From Allodiplogaster sudhausi (Eukaryota > Nematoda > Chromadorea > Rhabditida > Diplogasteridae), in assembly GCA_945643635.1 (NCBI GenBank), contig CALZFC010000032.1, positions 2,003,501 to 2,067,500 on the forward strand: 64,000 nt of DNA. Reading direction: 5' to 3'. Each line of letters begins with the position of its first letter. Position 1 is the stretch's first letter. The notes below the pieces were generated by a model that had not been told where the DNA came from, made no database searches, and worked only from the letters and a program-made list of their open reading frames with translations. Position numbers and translations under genes: made by a program. Below, one piece after another: positions 45,601 to 56,759 of the stretch.

Positions 45601-45868
45601 ATTGCGTCTGGAGAGAAGTGGCTTCTGTTCCTGAAAAAAAGAAGGAGAAAGATTTTCATAATTGATATGTATGTACAACTGAACTGTGACCGACTGAAAC
45701 GTACCGGTAGACGGAAGAGGAGATTCGGTAGTCTGGTTAACACCTGCAGCAAGAAAGATTCCCATTGACATTAAAGGAGCACAATGAATGAATGCCAGAT
45801 CGCTTGCCTCCATCCGACACTGCGCAGGGTAGCAGAAGCATGAGGAGCAGCAGAGTCTTCATCTTCAT
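33623..45868 (-). CDS. Secreted mucin-like protein with EGF and CUB-like domains; transposon in its intron
   Basis: Minus-strand exons: 45868-45808 (signal peptide MKMKTLLLLMLLLPCAVS), 45743-45705, 45630-45583, about 45504-45430, 44976-44908, 44774-44697, 44415-44309, 44086-43965, 43825-43680, 43525-43505, 43130-42975 (EGF-like, FPCHDGTNGTCQRGGTC), 42846-42669 (CUB-like start, QCKWTIPVDF), 33988-33876 and 33785-33623 (TGA; FFQFVLFYQNN). The early exons encode Ser/Thr/Pro-rich linkers. The middle ones form a helical region with Cys and N-glycosylation sequons. Most junctions close in phase. Two do not with the simplest sites: around the fourth exon, and between EGF and CUB. The first intron has a GC donor (GAG|GCAAGC). 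The 8.68 kb intron 33989-42668 is nearly all transposon, and phase is kept across it. An extracellular adhesive or surface role is inferred. Confidence 0.6.
34028..34545. repeat. Left terminal inverted repeat with iterons
   Basis: After about 120 bp matching the right end, roughly ten units of about 35-40 bp follow. They alternate cores ACGCGTA or ACGTGTA with spacers such as aaaagtgctcag and ttttgcacaaaa. The units are divergent, unlike a young satellite, which suggests selection for the cores or age. Confidence 0.85.
34623..37969 (-). pseudogene. DDE-type transposase-like gene with one in-frame stop (583 codons)
   Basis: Fourteen minus-strand exons, all in phase: 37969-37833, 37667-37580, 37472-37360, 37202-37020, 36755-36659, 36508-36410, 36362-36275, 36216-36083, 36032-35919, 35759-35654, 35544-35398, 35294-35203, 35125-34954, 34804-34623 (TAA). 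Visible motifs: a CQVC pair near residues 175-178, IDGMGKHSTK (Asp near 231), RRIYILADNA (Asp near 326) and LPVGHTHCEVDAFF (Asp near 367). The order D, D, GHTHxxxDxxF is typical of the large eukaryotic transposase-like family that I recall being annotated as DUF7869; the acidic residues are the presumed catalytic triad. A TAG at 35488-35486 (codon 406) interrupts an otherwise open frame, with normal protein sequence on both sides. The protein presumably cut the TIRs; this copy looks recently inactivated unless the stop is read through. Confidence 0.75.
37970..38254. promoter_or_regulatory. Bidirectional promoter region of the transposon
   Basis: The 285 bp between the two divergent start codons has no open frame and must carry both promoters and 5' leaders. 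A possible plus-strand acceptor (tctttcag) lies just before the plus ATG, so a non-coding first exon is possible. No strong TATA box is seen. Confidence 0.5.
38255..41894 (+). CDS. ParB/Srx-like domain protein of the transposon (627 aa, intact)
   Basis: Fifteen exons all close in phase: 38255-38347, 38481-38582, 38761-38883, 39089-39228, 39352-39448, 39553-39648, 39815-39901, 39984-40082, 40323-40460, 40532-40653, 40719-40917, 41053-41209, 41303-41421, 41500-41611, 41695-41894 (TAA). The N-terminus is basic with a KRRRR nuclear-localisation-like run. Around residues 150-170 lies ENGRYVVLNGQHRIRAL, which matches the core of ParB-like nuclease and sulfiredoxin folds (G-x-H-R after a hydrophobic strand). 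It is preceded by a substrate-strand-like segment (MLICSCRPTVTL). The C-terminus is acidic (EEEDEF, DMDMD). The rest is helical and unknown. It is divergently paired with the transposase and shares its promoter region. A role in DNA binding or cleavage, or ATP-dependent phosphotransfer, is inferred from the fold only. Confidence 0.7.
42093..42584. repeat. Right terminal inverted repeat with iterons
   Basis: Inverted counterpart of 34028-34545. It carries about nine units with ACGCGTA or ACGTGTA cores spaced 35-40 bp apart. Open frames rich in Phe, Cys and Arg on the plus strand (42090-42590) are repeat artefacts. Confidence 0.85.
44490..44610. repeat. (GA)n tract in an intron of the secreted-protein gene
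   Basis: A purine-rich run between exons 44774-44697 and 44415-44309. On the coding (minus) strand it is a CT tract. Confidence 0.9.
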
Positions 45869-47270
45869 GACCGGAAGACAAGACAATGGAATAATAATTT
45901 ATTACGCCAGAAATATTTGATGATAACAGTTGCATGATAGAAATAATAAAAATTATTAAGACCGAGAATCAAAAACATGGAAAAAGATAAATATAATGAA
46001 TGAATCACTTGAAATGCTGTGAAGAAATCTAATGGGAGGCTTAGAAAGTATAGCAAGAAGGGGGGAGGCTACTGGCTTCGGCTGTCTCTTATCATGGCAG
46101 CCACGCCCTCGCCATGTTAGAAACAGTAGAAGAATATTTTTCTCCCGCCCACTTGTTTTCAAAAATAATGTCCTGGATATTCTGTCTATTTTCCTTCTAT
46201 GTTCTTTCTGAGTTTTCCAATTGTTGACACATCATGTGACTCTGTACATAAATAAATGAATAAATAAATATATGAATAAATAAAGAAAAGGCAGCTACTT
46301 TCTTGCCAATTAACGAGCTTCTTCGCCTCTTATCTCTCAGTAAGGCTCCCCTGAGAGCCTTATCATCCAATCGTTCATGTGCCATAAAAGGGCAGGAAGG
46401 AGTCATAAATTGGGGAAAACGGAGGCTCTGTATGTACATATGTTGTTACGTAATTATTAAATCAGATCGATGGTAAGTTTTGAAACTAACATAAGTTTTA
46501 TAGAATATATAGATTCAAAAGTGATAATTTTAAAATGTTCATTGACTTCGTTGTGAGAAAGAAGGCGAGTTATGCATGCTCATTGTCGTTATGTGCTGTC
46601 AGACAGCAAGAAAAATTTTTTATTTTAGCTAAAAGAAATAAACACGGCCATTGGATTCCTTTTTTTGTTAAAGTTAAGAAAGATAAATAAAATCGACAAT
46701 CTTAAGCATAATAAATTATCTCGCGTTTCATTTCTACTTCAGTTTTCTGTTCTCTGGTCAGAAAATCCCACTTTGCTTTGTTCACTTCTCCGCAACATTA
46801 CTTTTAGCGATGTTGTTTTGATAGGATATCGGTCGACCTCTCAACGACAGCAGGTCTGAAGGCCTTTAACAACAGCACTCTTTTCCTGGTTTTTCGTTGT
46901 CCATCATATAGACAACAACAATGTTTGTCAATGGCAAATTCCAAATTCGAAATCAATTATTATGCAAATCACGGAGAAGGCTTAGTCGCTTTTCACCGGT
47001 TGGCATACGTGTATTTTTGCACTCGAGATTCTGGACCAATCTTGGAAAAAAGCAAAGTATGTACTGTGCAGACAAGAATTCATCATTTTCCAATAAAATA
47101 AGACAATATTCTGAATGAATGCGTTTCACCTTCAATTTTCAACACAGTTCAATCTACTGAATTAAAAAACCATCACACAGATTATTAATTAATTTTTTTA
47201 TATATTTATTTGTTTACATTGTGCATGATTGAATTGGAATGAAGAAGTGTGAGCATGTAGCAAAGAGGTA
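45869..47270. other. Gene-poor spacer
   Basis: Upstream flank of the secreted-protein gene. It is AT-rich with an aaataaat repeat at 46245-46290. A short minus-strand frame near 46820-46860 follows a good acceptor but cannot be joined to anything. No TATA box was identified with confidence. Confidence 0.4.
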
Positions 47271-47799
47271 TCATCGAAAGGCGCAAAGAGACTCATCTTC
47301 TTCATCCATTACAATAAGCAATGTCTCATTGGAATTTGAATGCAAGGCGTCACAGATTCTTCTTCTCGTCCCATCACCTGAAATGACCACACTTATCAAT
47401 CTAATTTTCAAAATAAAAAAGAGGAAAAGAACCTACATAGATATAACATAATAAGATGAGCAACCTCTTTCTTTTTTTTTAAATTGTAATCCCAGGACTG
47501 CCTATGTGGTTTCTGAAGGAAATACTACAAATACACACATCTAAATTTGCGCATATATATATATATATATATGCTGTAAAATGGTTATACCGAAAAGTTC
47601 ATAAAATTATTTTAGGGAGATTTTGACGACAAAACAAAGGTTGTTTTATTGTAGGAAGAACAGAAAAGGTTTGATCAGTCAGAGTTGTTGAAATACAGGA
47701 GATAAGATGGTTGGAGAAAACGAAGAATGCGACGAAATTGCTTACATTCATCTTCCATTCCTCTCTGTTCTTCTCCGCTTGTGTTTAGCTTCTCTGTTC
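47271..47799 (-). CDS. Partial minus-strand gene of unknown function (last two exons)
   Basis: Exon 47799-47746 (GTEKLNTSGEEQRGMEDE) and terminal exon 47377-47271 (DGTRRRICDALHSNSNETLL, ending CAFR and TGA) join in phase, with good acceptors (gactttag, catttcag) and a donor gaat|gtaagc. The first exon resembles, in phase and start (GTE), the linker exon 45630-45583 of the neighbouring secreted-protein gene. It may be a decayed relative. The 5' exons were not found. Two N-x-S/T-like sites fit a secreted protein. Confidence 0.35.
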
Positions 47800-49119
47800 C
47801 TAAAGTCAAATTCAACTAAAACTTCTGACAATGAAAACATAAAAGCAAAATCATCAGGAAATTCCTGGAAAATTAAGTTGAGGGCAGATGTTTATTATTT
47901 CATATCATAATTATTTTGACAAATAAAAAATTTACAGAGAAATAGTGCGTTGACACCCTTAAAGGAGGTCATAAAAACTCCTACAACGAAGTCCCTGACA
48001 GATTGGTAAAAAGTACGGTGTGAAGAATCCACAGAAATGGTGCTACTGCCCCTTGCCTCTCTCCACAGAAACTAGTGGCTAGAACAAATGGTAGCTGTGC
48101 GCTCGTGTTAAGCAAAAGCCTTCCAATATAGGTTGCGCGCCCCATATATATAAATTTTAAGTGCAGGATTCGACAGGCCCCGTCGGCCACAGTGTTGCTT
48201 TGCCAAAATTTTTTGAAAATGGCGGGAAAATAAAATATACCCGAATTCAAAGTAGAAAACAGTGTTAATTTCCTCAGGGCATTGAGGTTTTTGTGACTTC
48301 GGGACACTTGAAATCGAATTTTCTAGCTTAACCTGACCAAATAATGCGAAAAATACAATACACTATATATTCGCCACGGACCTCCTTTAAAACCGATTTT
48401 AATATGTTCTTTGCAGAATTTCGTCCACGCAATTTCAGTCGTTTCCGAGCAAGAAAAGGAGGAATTGGTATGTTTTCTTGCTGATTTTCCAATATAATCA
48501 AACAATAAGAAGACTGATGTGAGACATTTTTGCTATCCTTTTGAAATCTAGGAAACATTCAATCTCTAAAATACCTTGCCGAGTGGAATTGCAAGGGCCG
48601 ATCATGAAGTTGGCCAGCTACGAAATGTGATCATTTCAAATTTTATTATGAACAAAACTACAAATGGAATTTTTTTAAAAAATATTTCATTGTAGTTTTG
48701 TGCACTTGGGCATTTATTTATTTTAGGTGAGTTACAATAGTCAGAATAATTCGCCGCTTCCGCGGCGAAGCGCGAGTCGGCGGGTGGCCTCTGGGACCAT
48801 GAGCGCGGTTTTCTTCAACTCGTGCGACTTTCTGTACACTTTCTACAGCTGAAGCAACCCAGTCAAACCATTTTCTAACCCTCTTTTTTTAACGCAAAGC
48901 CAACTAACATACCTACGTAATAGTATTTCCAAATAGTATCATATGCAATTTAAATATGACTGATAAAATACATTGTGTTAATGCATGAAAACGTATTTCC
49001 GTGGGTGAGACTACTTTATAAATTGAACGGGTAACTCGAATATTTGTGATGCAATGGAAACTTTCAATCCAACCATAATTCAAATCTTCAGAGCAGAGAA
49101 TAATAAACACAAAGAGATG
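47800..49119. other. Spacer with inverted copy of a dispersed repeat
   Basis: 48176-48480 read on the minus strand matches 25195-25385 (shared words ggagg-ccgtggcgaat and caagtgtcccgaagt). It belongs to an interspersed family. 48750-48830 is a GC-rich island (cgcttccgcggcgaagcg) with no supported exon. Confidence 0.45.
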
Positions 49120-49404
49120 CTAATTAACTTCTCCGGAGAAAGGAGCCGCATAAAGCAATGTCAGCGCCCAAAAATGCTCAGACTCGTGCTTGGCAATAAC
49201 CAGTTCTTTTAGCTGCAAGCGAAGAGGGTAATGTTTCTTTTTATAATTAAAAGAATATTTTCATTTAAAATATAAAAAGAAACAAGAAGAGAAAGATTCT
49301 TATACCAGCGCAAACGAGTAGGAGGAGTTAACATATGTAGTTCCAAATTCGTTCGGATCTTGTCCGGATTGAAGAATCGGTTGGATGCCTCGCGGTTGTT
49401 TCAT
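49120..49404 (-). CDS. Small two-exon gene, 63 aa, unknown function
   Basis: Minus-strand exon 1 is 49404-49306 (ATG, MKQPRGIQPILQSGQD) and exon 2 is 49212-49120 (LKELVIAKHESEHFWAL, ending in TAG). They are joined in phase 0 across a 93 bp intron (CTG|GTATAAG ... CTTGCAG). The upstream sequence contains an in-frame stop three codons before any further ATG, so this start is the only one on this model. No signal peptide and no recognised domain. It could instead be the 3' end of a longer gene whose upstream exon enters at the acceptor near 49440. Confidence 0.4.
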
Positions 49405-49794
49405 CTCGTTTTTACGACTGATTCATTGCGCGGACACTGGGAGTGTATATGACTCCAGAATCGTCGATATCGAGAATGATTAATTTTATTTCTTTTTAAA
49501 ATTATTTTTATAATTAATCAAAATATCTACAGCGTGCACAAAAACGCGAAAAGTGTTATGTAGAACAAAAAAAATTCTAAAAAAAAAACAATTGGATGTA
49601 GTAATGCCGCTTCCTCTCGTTGTCAATAGGGCGATTTTGCCTAGTAGCAATTTTTCATTTGCCTTGCAATTTTTCACGGACATTGGCGAATAAATTGATG
49701 AAAATCGTTACGTAATATGTCCGTAGGTTAGTAAAGCATCAGATGCTCCTCAGACTACTATTGGGGTGTGCGATCAGGCAGAAAAGAGATCCTG

Positions 49795-49798
49795 CAGG

Positions 49799-49857
<59 letters not shown>

Positions 49858-49930
49858 GGGACGAGAGACGAGAGAGGGAGAGAGAGAAAGAGAGAAGACG
49901 AGAGACGAGAGAGAAAGAGAGACGAGAGGG
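49795..49930. repeat. (GA)n tract
   Basis: A purine-rich run of GA with short GACGAGA interruptions. All frames across it are artefacts. Confidence 0.95.
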
Positions 49931-50562
49931 GTGCAGTCGATGGGCGGCATTCTTGTGTGTGTGCAAATATCCGCATGCAGCAAGAATGCCAAATAATTTT
50001 CTTCTGCCAAGGGTAGGGAAATGTGTACAATTTCATATGAGAATGTGATGTCAAACACGATCGATTGAAAAGGGTGAATAAGGGAGAAAAATTTTATGTG
50101 TTTGGTTTAATTTTGGTTTTTTGGTTTTTTTTTTTTCAGGAGAAAATATGTATGTATAAGTATTTTTCGCCGCAGCATACTTTCGAGAGTATTGTGACTG
50201 TGACAAGAAAGGCTGAGCACTCCATATTAGGCATATCAATTCAAGACCAAGCTTGAACAGCTTGTTTACCGAAGAGCAAAACAGCAGCTGATATAGAGAA
50301 ACACGAATACAATTGTCAGTAAAATTTATATCAGTTACTGTATATGTACTTATAAAAGTGTTATCAGTAACTGTTGATGGTATGCAAGTATAGGAAATCA
50401 TCGATAGCACGAAAAAATCTGAAAGCAATCATTGGCTATATTCTATTTTTTTAAATGGCACACTTTTGATGAGAAGTTCTTAATTCTAATAAAAGCTCAA
50501 GATGTCTGCAAGAGAACTGTTTTGATAAGGAGAAGTAAGCATGCTAAAGAGAAGTGACTGCA

Positions 50563-50563
<1 letters not shown>

Positions 50564-50620
<57 letters not shown>
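50564..50620. repeat. (TA)n microsatellite
   Basis: About 55 bp of pure TA dinucleotide. Confidence 0.95.
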
Positions 50621-50622
<2 letters not shown>

Positions 50623-50693
50623 AGTGAAGTAAGAAGTGCTCATCACAACCAATTAAACGCTTCCTCTTCCTTGTTCATTCGCCCATATAAAAC

Positions 50694-51081
50694 ATTATGA
50701 AGAGTGCAGGTATGTATATTGTTGCCAATTTTGATTGGGTCTTGCAAGGAGGATCTTGTAATGAGAACGATGGACATCCCATGTCCGCAAGGACTACATC
50801 TTCCATCCCAATATAAACCCTCCTACCCGTGAATAAAGTGTTATACGTGCTCTTCTCTGTTGTTCCCGCATCGCGATCTCTACGGCTGTTCGTCGTTCCC
50901 TCTGTCCCCCTCCTTTCAGATTCCGGGGCGGTGTTCGGAAGAGGAGTGAGGATAAGGAAGAAGGATTGAGAAAGGAGTACGACCAGCGAGAGAGTTTGGC
51001 GAGAGATATAACAGAGTCCAAGAGGAATCGTGAGAGATACAGCAAGAAGCGTCTCGCCGTACGCTATCTGGCGCTTGTGTG
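50694..51081 (+). other. Weak coding candidates
   Basis: A possible short exon starts at 50697 (MKSA, donor GCAG|GTATGT) and joins an exon at 50749 to a stop near 50814, giving about 26 codons. Separately, 50833-51081 is open without ATG and ends KRLAVRYLALV then TGA, with a Lys/Arg/Glu-rich body. The minus strand is also open over the second part. Neither is certain. Confidence 0.2.
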
Positions 51082-51800
51082 AGAGGCCAGTTTGGTGAGA
51101 GCGAGAAAACCTTGTAATCTTTCCTTTTCTGACGAAGACAAGAGATTACAACAGGAAGAAACGAAACGCTTATGGTTAGTGTATTTTTCCATACTGCGCT
51201 TATTGTGCGAAGGAAATTAACTTTCTTTCATGATTCATATTTTCAAACAAAGTATACCACAAAGTACAACGTTGATTGTACGCCATTTGATTCGTCCTCT
51301 AATGTTTTTTTTATTCATCTCTGCCTCTTCATTATCGTTTGAAACAGAAAAAAATTTAATTTCGAAAAGTAATTTAATCACGGCGGTATAGCGTTATGCA
51401 ATCGAAATAAAAAGGAGCAACCCCAAGCGAGCACCGATGCTGACAGGGTCTCTTTCTTACATTAGAGAAGTTATACAATAATATGAAAATAGAGGGATAC
51501 TTTTCCATTTGCAAAGCTAGTGTGAAATTTTTCATTCTATACAAATAATGCCTACACGATTCATCAATCAATCAACGGTTTACATATTTTCCGAAAAATT
51601 TCAAGTTAAAACATAAAGATATTTTTATTAAAGTTTTTTTTTGGATGTGTCAGCCATCAATCCAGCAATTTATTAGGGTATTGCATTAGAGTCTTAAAGA
51701 AAGTATCCGACGAAAAAATAACTTCTTCTTTTATATTCCTATATATGATCTCGCTCGGTATAATTGCATTATAAGCACATCATATGCTTTTTCTTTTAGA
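51082..51800. other. AT-rich spacer
   Basis: No gene, RNA or repeat array recognised. Confidence 0.35.
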
Positions 51801-51809
51801 ACACTTGTA

Positions 51810-52620
51810 GGCATCAATATTTCGCAAGAAGCCACTTTCTACCACTCAATAATCACGTGAAATAAAAAAAATAGGCCGTCTTACTGTCTTACTGTCACAT
51901 GACCTAGAGAACATGGGAATCAAAAAGCTTTTCCTGTCTCTGTTCCGATCTCTCTCTTCTTCTTTCTCTCTCCTTCTTTCTCTCTTTCTTCCTATCTCTC
52001 TCTCACTCTCGCTCACCCTCTCTGCCTTTCTTTCTCTCCTTCTGTATTTCATTTCAACTTACCTTTTCTCGCTCCGATCCTCTTCGTTGTTACAGAGGTG
52101 CTTGCTTCAAAGGAACGTATGCCGGCACTAATTTTCATCGTACATAGCTTTAAAAAATGAGCAAATGGTTCCTTTTTCCCTCTCAAATGTTCATATTTAC
52201 ATGTCTTATCGGTGAGGATGCTTCTCCATGATGACAACTGACGCCAGGCGATTACGGCTTATAGCAGAATTCTCTGCTCTCTCTCTCTCTCCCTCTTTTC
52301 TCTTTCTCTCTCTCTCTCTCTCGTTATCTTTCCATTCTCCTATTACTCTGACTATAGCTCATGTCAGACCGGCTGACTCATCATGGAAGCTTCCATCTGA
52401 TAATGGTTTTCAAGACGGTTGTGAGAGAATAGGGCGCACGCGATAGAGAAAGTATGTACATATATGTGTGTGTGTATGAGAGAGAGAGTGAGAGAGATAC
52501 CAAGCCCATTCCCCATGTTGATCCATAATGATAGTTACATATAAGAAGCTTTGCCCGTGGACAAATAGTATGAATGATTAAATATACACACATATGTATG
52601 TGTGGATTAGAAGAAATGAA
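51810..52620 (+). other. Degraded upstream region of RPA-like copy C
   Basis: 51810-51920 aligns with the promoter blocks at 885 and 8156, keeping the CACGTG E-box near 51854 but without the TATA box. 52090-52140, 52205-52265 and 52355-52430 match leader blocks of copies A and B. CT and GA tracts lie between them. The DBD-A coding exons are absent. Confidence 0.45.
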
Positions 52621-52627
52621 TAGATAG

Positions 52628-52787
52628 ATGGTAAAAGAACATGTTCGTTCGTTTTTATGGAAGTTTCGGTGCCATTTCTTGCCCATGCCGCCGCTCAAGC
52701 TTGCGGAAGCACTCCAGCTCGAGGAGCACGATATCTGTGACGTCAAGGCTGTCATCGCAACCGTGGGACCACTCAAGAAGGCCAGAA

Positions 52788-52831
<44 letters not shown>

Positions 52832-53117
52832 TGCTCTCTCTCTCTCTCTCTCTCTCTTTTCTCACAAACACACACTCTCTCTCTCTCTTTCTCTTTCCTC
52901 GTTTCTCTCTCTCTCACTTCCCACCACAGCTCAAAACGTTAGCTTTTTTTTTTCAAAAAAATATGTTTGCACTTCATTACGTTCCATTTGAAGATACTAA
53001 TTAAAAACTGAATCTAGGTCTTCTCAAAAGGGACGCGAGAATGGTATGATCTACGAGAGTTGTCGCTACTCGATGATTCCAAGACGATGGTTGTGGATTG
53101 AAAGCCCTCACTTATAC

Positions 53118-53161
<44 letters not shown>

Positions 53162-53838
53162 ATATAAATATGCTACACATATAGGTATGTATTTACATAT
53201 ATTCTAACCTTTCTCAAGGTGAAGCTGTCCGTATGGGAGACATTTGCAAAACGGTCCTTCACTGAGGGCGACGTGGGATGCGTCCTCCTCGCACAGGTTG
53301 GATGTTTTGGAAACAATATAATGTCTCTCATGGGGAAATATTCAGGCCGGCATGGCAATTTGTTTGCGTCTTTCTTTGTTGAGTTCTAGATCAAAAAAAT
53401 AGAGAAAAATATTGCAGTAAACTTTTTTTTTAATTCATAGTTTAAACTTCTAATTTCTATGAACATACATACATAGCTCTGCTAATCGGGCGGGGTTGAA
53501 GCAAGGGAGCAGGGAATTCTTCAAAGTAGCCTAATAGCGTTTAATAAAAAGAATATAAATATTTATATTACGCGCTTTTTCTTCTTCTTCTTCTCTCCTA
53601 CAGGAGGGGAGCAAAAAAACCTGCCTTTTTCCATTGAAACCCTTACTTAAAAATTAAGCGCTGTTGCTGGCTTCCCTACGGTGACATAGCGCGCTTCAAT
53701 CTGTTGTCGTCTGGTGGCTACGTGAAGTGTCCGCCGACTCGGGACGCAGCCGAGCTTCTCGCCTGGCTCCAGACGGATCCTTCCGACCTGACCGTCTATA
53801 ACGAGCGTGCCCGTTCTGGGCATTCCGTCAATTTTTAG
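52628..53838 (+). CDS. RPA1-like protein, copy C (DBD-B only, about 160 aa)
   Basis: Exons 52628-52780, 53018-53089, 53219-53296 and 53659-53838 (TAG) keep phase. They match the DBD-B exons of copy B: LPMPPLKLAEALQLEEHDIC, VIATVGPLKK, LSVWETFAKRSF and ELLAWLQTDPSD. The DBD-A half is missing; the model starts at an in-frame ATG in sequence no longer similar to copy B. The first intron begins GCCAGA where copies A and B have GTTAGA and GTCAGT, so it is either a GC-AG intron or a splice-site mutation. The promoter block upstream has lost its TATA box. Open frame but doubtful expression; it may be a pseudogene. Confidence 0.5.
52781..52915. repeat. (CT)n tract in the DBD-B intron of copy C
   Basis: A CT run begins about 10 bp after the donor position, as in copies A and B. 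Confidence 0.9.
53115..53160. repeat. (TA)n microsatellite
   Basis: A TA run in the second intron of copy C; copy B has a TA run in its corresponding intron near 11960-12000. Confidence 0.9.
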
Positions 53839-54334
53839 ACTCCGCCGAGATTATTTTGTATAAATTGACATCAATAAGAGGAAGCATTCAATGTTGTGAC
53901 GATTCCTTTACTCTTATTAATGATTAGCCTAGTATAAAATGTCAAATATTTTTTGCCATTTTTTCGACTCATATTTGCTGAAGCCTTCTGCCATGACAAA
54001 ATAAATTTAGACTAGAAAAAGGACTGAAACGTTGTCTTTGTTCAACAGAATAAAGTTAGATGGTTCAAGGTGCGCGCAACAAAATGAGCCCGGTGGTTTG
54101 TTGGAGCAGTCATCTTTCCGGCAATTTCGACAGCGAAATAAAAATTCCTAAAATTGTCACATCTGTTTAATGATTATGTCGAGACTACAGTGCAAATTAG
54201 CCATGTAGTCTTTATTGGGTATATAGGATATATTAGGTCGGGCATAAAAAATTCTTTTTTTTTGCAGTTTGTGCCAGCTCGAATTGCAAGAAGGTCATCG
54301 ATTAAGAGAGCCTCTACGTAAGGGCCGAGGTCGC
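53839..54334. other. 3' flank of copy C
   Basis: AT-rich sequence, nothing recognised beyond possible 3' UTR. Confidence 0.35.
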
Positions 54335-56382
54335 CCTGCCCCGGGGGAAAGTGTCGGATTTTGGTAACCAAAATTTTATGAGGAGTACCCACATGCATTG
54401 TAAAAAAAATAATGTGGTCAAATTTGTTATAAAAAAATTTTTCTTGCCAGTGCATGCAAAAGTAAGGCAAAAGTTTGAGTGTCTATAACTTCCTTAAAAG
54501 TTAATATTTTTTAGTTTTGTTTTTTTCAGTTTATTTGTCATTGGAAGGCACACAAAAAAGGTCTATGACGTGTTTTCTGAAAAGTTAATTTGTTTATCCT
54601 TTTAAGGCATTTTTCTGTTTTAGAAATTGGTTTTCTGTATATTTAACCCATTTTACGGACAGCGCTAGGGCAAGAGAATACATGACAAGAAAGAGGAGAA
54701 AAAACTACCCAGGATATGTTTTTATGAAGGAAATCGAAGGATACACATTTTATGTAATTTTGACTTGAACCTCGTGCACTTGCTTTTTTGCTCGGAGGGA
54801 TGAAACAGAATAATTATTTTAAATGTTTTATTTTTCGGACAATGTCGATGTCGTTATATTCGCCATTCAATTCTCTACAAAATAAGGTATCTATCACCGA
54901 TATACGGGTTATCTTGGAACTCAAAACTGCGCTTTTACATTTTTCTATGAAAATTAATTCAATGATAACTAATGAAACCCTTATTTATAGTCCATAGAGG
55001 TCACCAGCTGGGGTAATTTTTCATATGATTAGACAGAGCGAAGAATTCTGCATCACATATTCAGTTTTAGTGAAATTTGGAGGATATTCATTTCCTTTTT
55101 TCTCTCATTAGAGATAAATTTCTAGGGTCATGCCAACGACCCATAAACTCGAAAACTCAAGGATGCACTTTTGTGCCACAAAATCATGTTACATAGTAGT
55201 TCTAGATGAGAAAATCGAATATCAGCTCTATTCACTACCTAATCAAGTCTTCAATATCGATTTTTAATTTTCTTATTACATTGCGAATTTTCTCCTAATT
55301 CACACGCGAGATTCGTGATTTGAACACGAATACAACTTGAATTTGAACATTGCTGAGAATTAGAAAATATATTCATTGAATAGGACATGAAGAACTTACC
55401 TTTCATGCAGGAAATCAAAAGAAAGTAGCATGATTACGTTGATAAGGAAATTGATGGGAACAAAAAAAGAGTACCAGGTTATTCGAAATTTTGATATTCG
55501 CTTTTCTCATCTAGAACTACTATATAACATGATTTTGTGGCACAAAAGTGCATCCTTGAGTTTTCGAGTTTATGGGTCGTTGGCATGACCCTAGAAATTT
55601 ATCTCTAATGAGAGAAAAAAGGAAATGTATATAATCCAAATTTCACTAAAACTGAATATGTGATGCAGAATTCTTCGCTCTGTCTAATCATATGGAAAAT
55701 TGCCCCAGCTGGTGACCTCTATGGACTATAAATATGGGTTTCATTAGTTATCATTGAATTAATTTTCATAGAAAAATGTAAAATCGCAGTTTTGAGTTCC
55801 AAGATAACCCATATATCGGTGATAGATACCTTATTTTGTAGAGAATTGAATGGTGAATATGACGACATCGACATTGTCCGAAAAATAAAACATTTAAAAT
55901 AATTATACTGTTTCATCCCTCCGAGCAAAAAAGCAAGTGCATGAGGTTCAAGTCAAAATTACATAAAATGTGTATCCTTCGATTTAATTCATAAACACAT
56001 ATCCTGGGTAGTTTTTTCTCCTCTTTCTTGTCATGTATTCCCTTGCCCTAGTGCTGTCCGTAAAATGGGTTAAATATCCAGAAAACCAATTTCTGAAACA
56101 GAAAAATGCCTAAAAAGGATAAAAAATTAACTTTTCAGAAAACACGTCATAGATCTTTTTTGTGTGCCTTCCAATGACAAATAAACTGAAAAAAAAAACA
56201 TAAAAATGTTAACTTTTAAGGAAGTTATGGACACTCAAAGTTTTGCCTTACTTTTGCATGCACTGGCAAGAAAAAAATTTTTATATCAAATTTGACCATA
56301 TTATATCTTTTACAATACAGGTAGGTAGGTACTCCTCGTAAAATTTTGGTTACCAAAATCGGACACTTTCCCCCGGGGCAGG
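54335..56382. mobile_element. Foldback element 2, 2.05 kb
   Basis: Two arms of about 0.9 kb (54335-55250 and 55480-56382) are inverted copies at about 95 percent identity. The outer ends are CCTGCCCCGGGGGAAAGTGT and its complement. CGC flanks both sides (54332-54334 and 56383-56385), a probable 3 bp target duplication. The 69-codon frames at 54788-54997 (plus) and 55719-55928 (minus) are mirror images of each other in the arms. They start MLGGMKQ, have no known domain, and are probably fortuitous. No transposase is present, so it is non-autonomous. Confidence 0.85.
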
Positions 56383-56399
56383 CGCCCATGGAGTGCTGC

Positions 56400-56755
56400 T
56401 TGATCCTTACAGACAGGCTCTCTTAATATCAAAGTTACATTCATATACATAAGTAGATGAGCAGATACAGATTGATCCTGTTGACTCCTTCAACCGCTCT
56501 CCACACTGCTCTCCAAATCTGCTCTGTTCCGTGCGCAAAGTGCAAGTATTCCAACTCCATCTGGGGGGGGGGGGGGTTGGTGCAAAAAAAGGATGGTACA
56601 GGAGGATTCCAATCCTCCGTTCCGTCACGTTACGTACCAATCCCGTTGCAGATGATACCACCATTCTTTTGCAGGAATTCATAAGCAGTTGCACTATGGC
56701 CATTGTTCAGGCAAATTGAACTCACACGTTTCATGGATAAAGGGGGGATGAAGTA
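56400..56755. other. Unassigned segment with a poly-G run
   Basis: A run of 13 G at 56562-56574 is unusual in this AT- and CT-rich window. No coding exon recognised. Confidence 0.4.
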
Positions 56756-56759
56756 GGGC

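Noticed and set aside
54788..55928. Pair of 69-codon frames as a real gene duplicated in the foldback arms
   Set aside because: They are mirror images created by the inverted arms, have no recognisable domain, and AT-rich composition makes chance frames likely. Kept only as an oddity.
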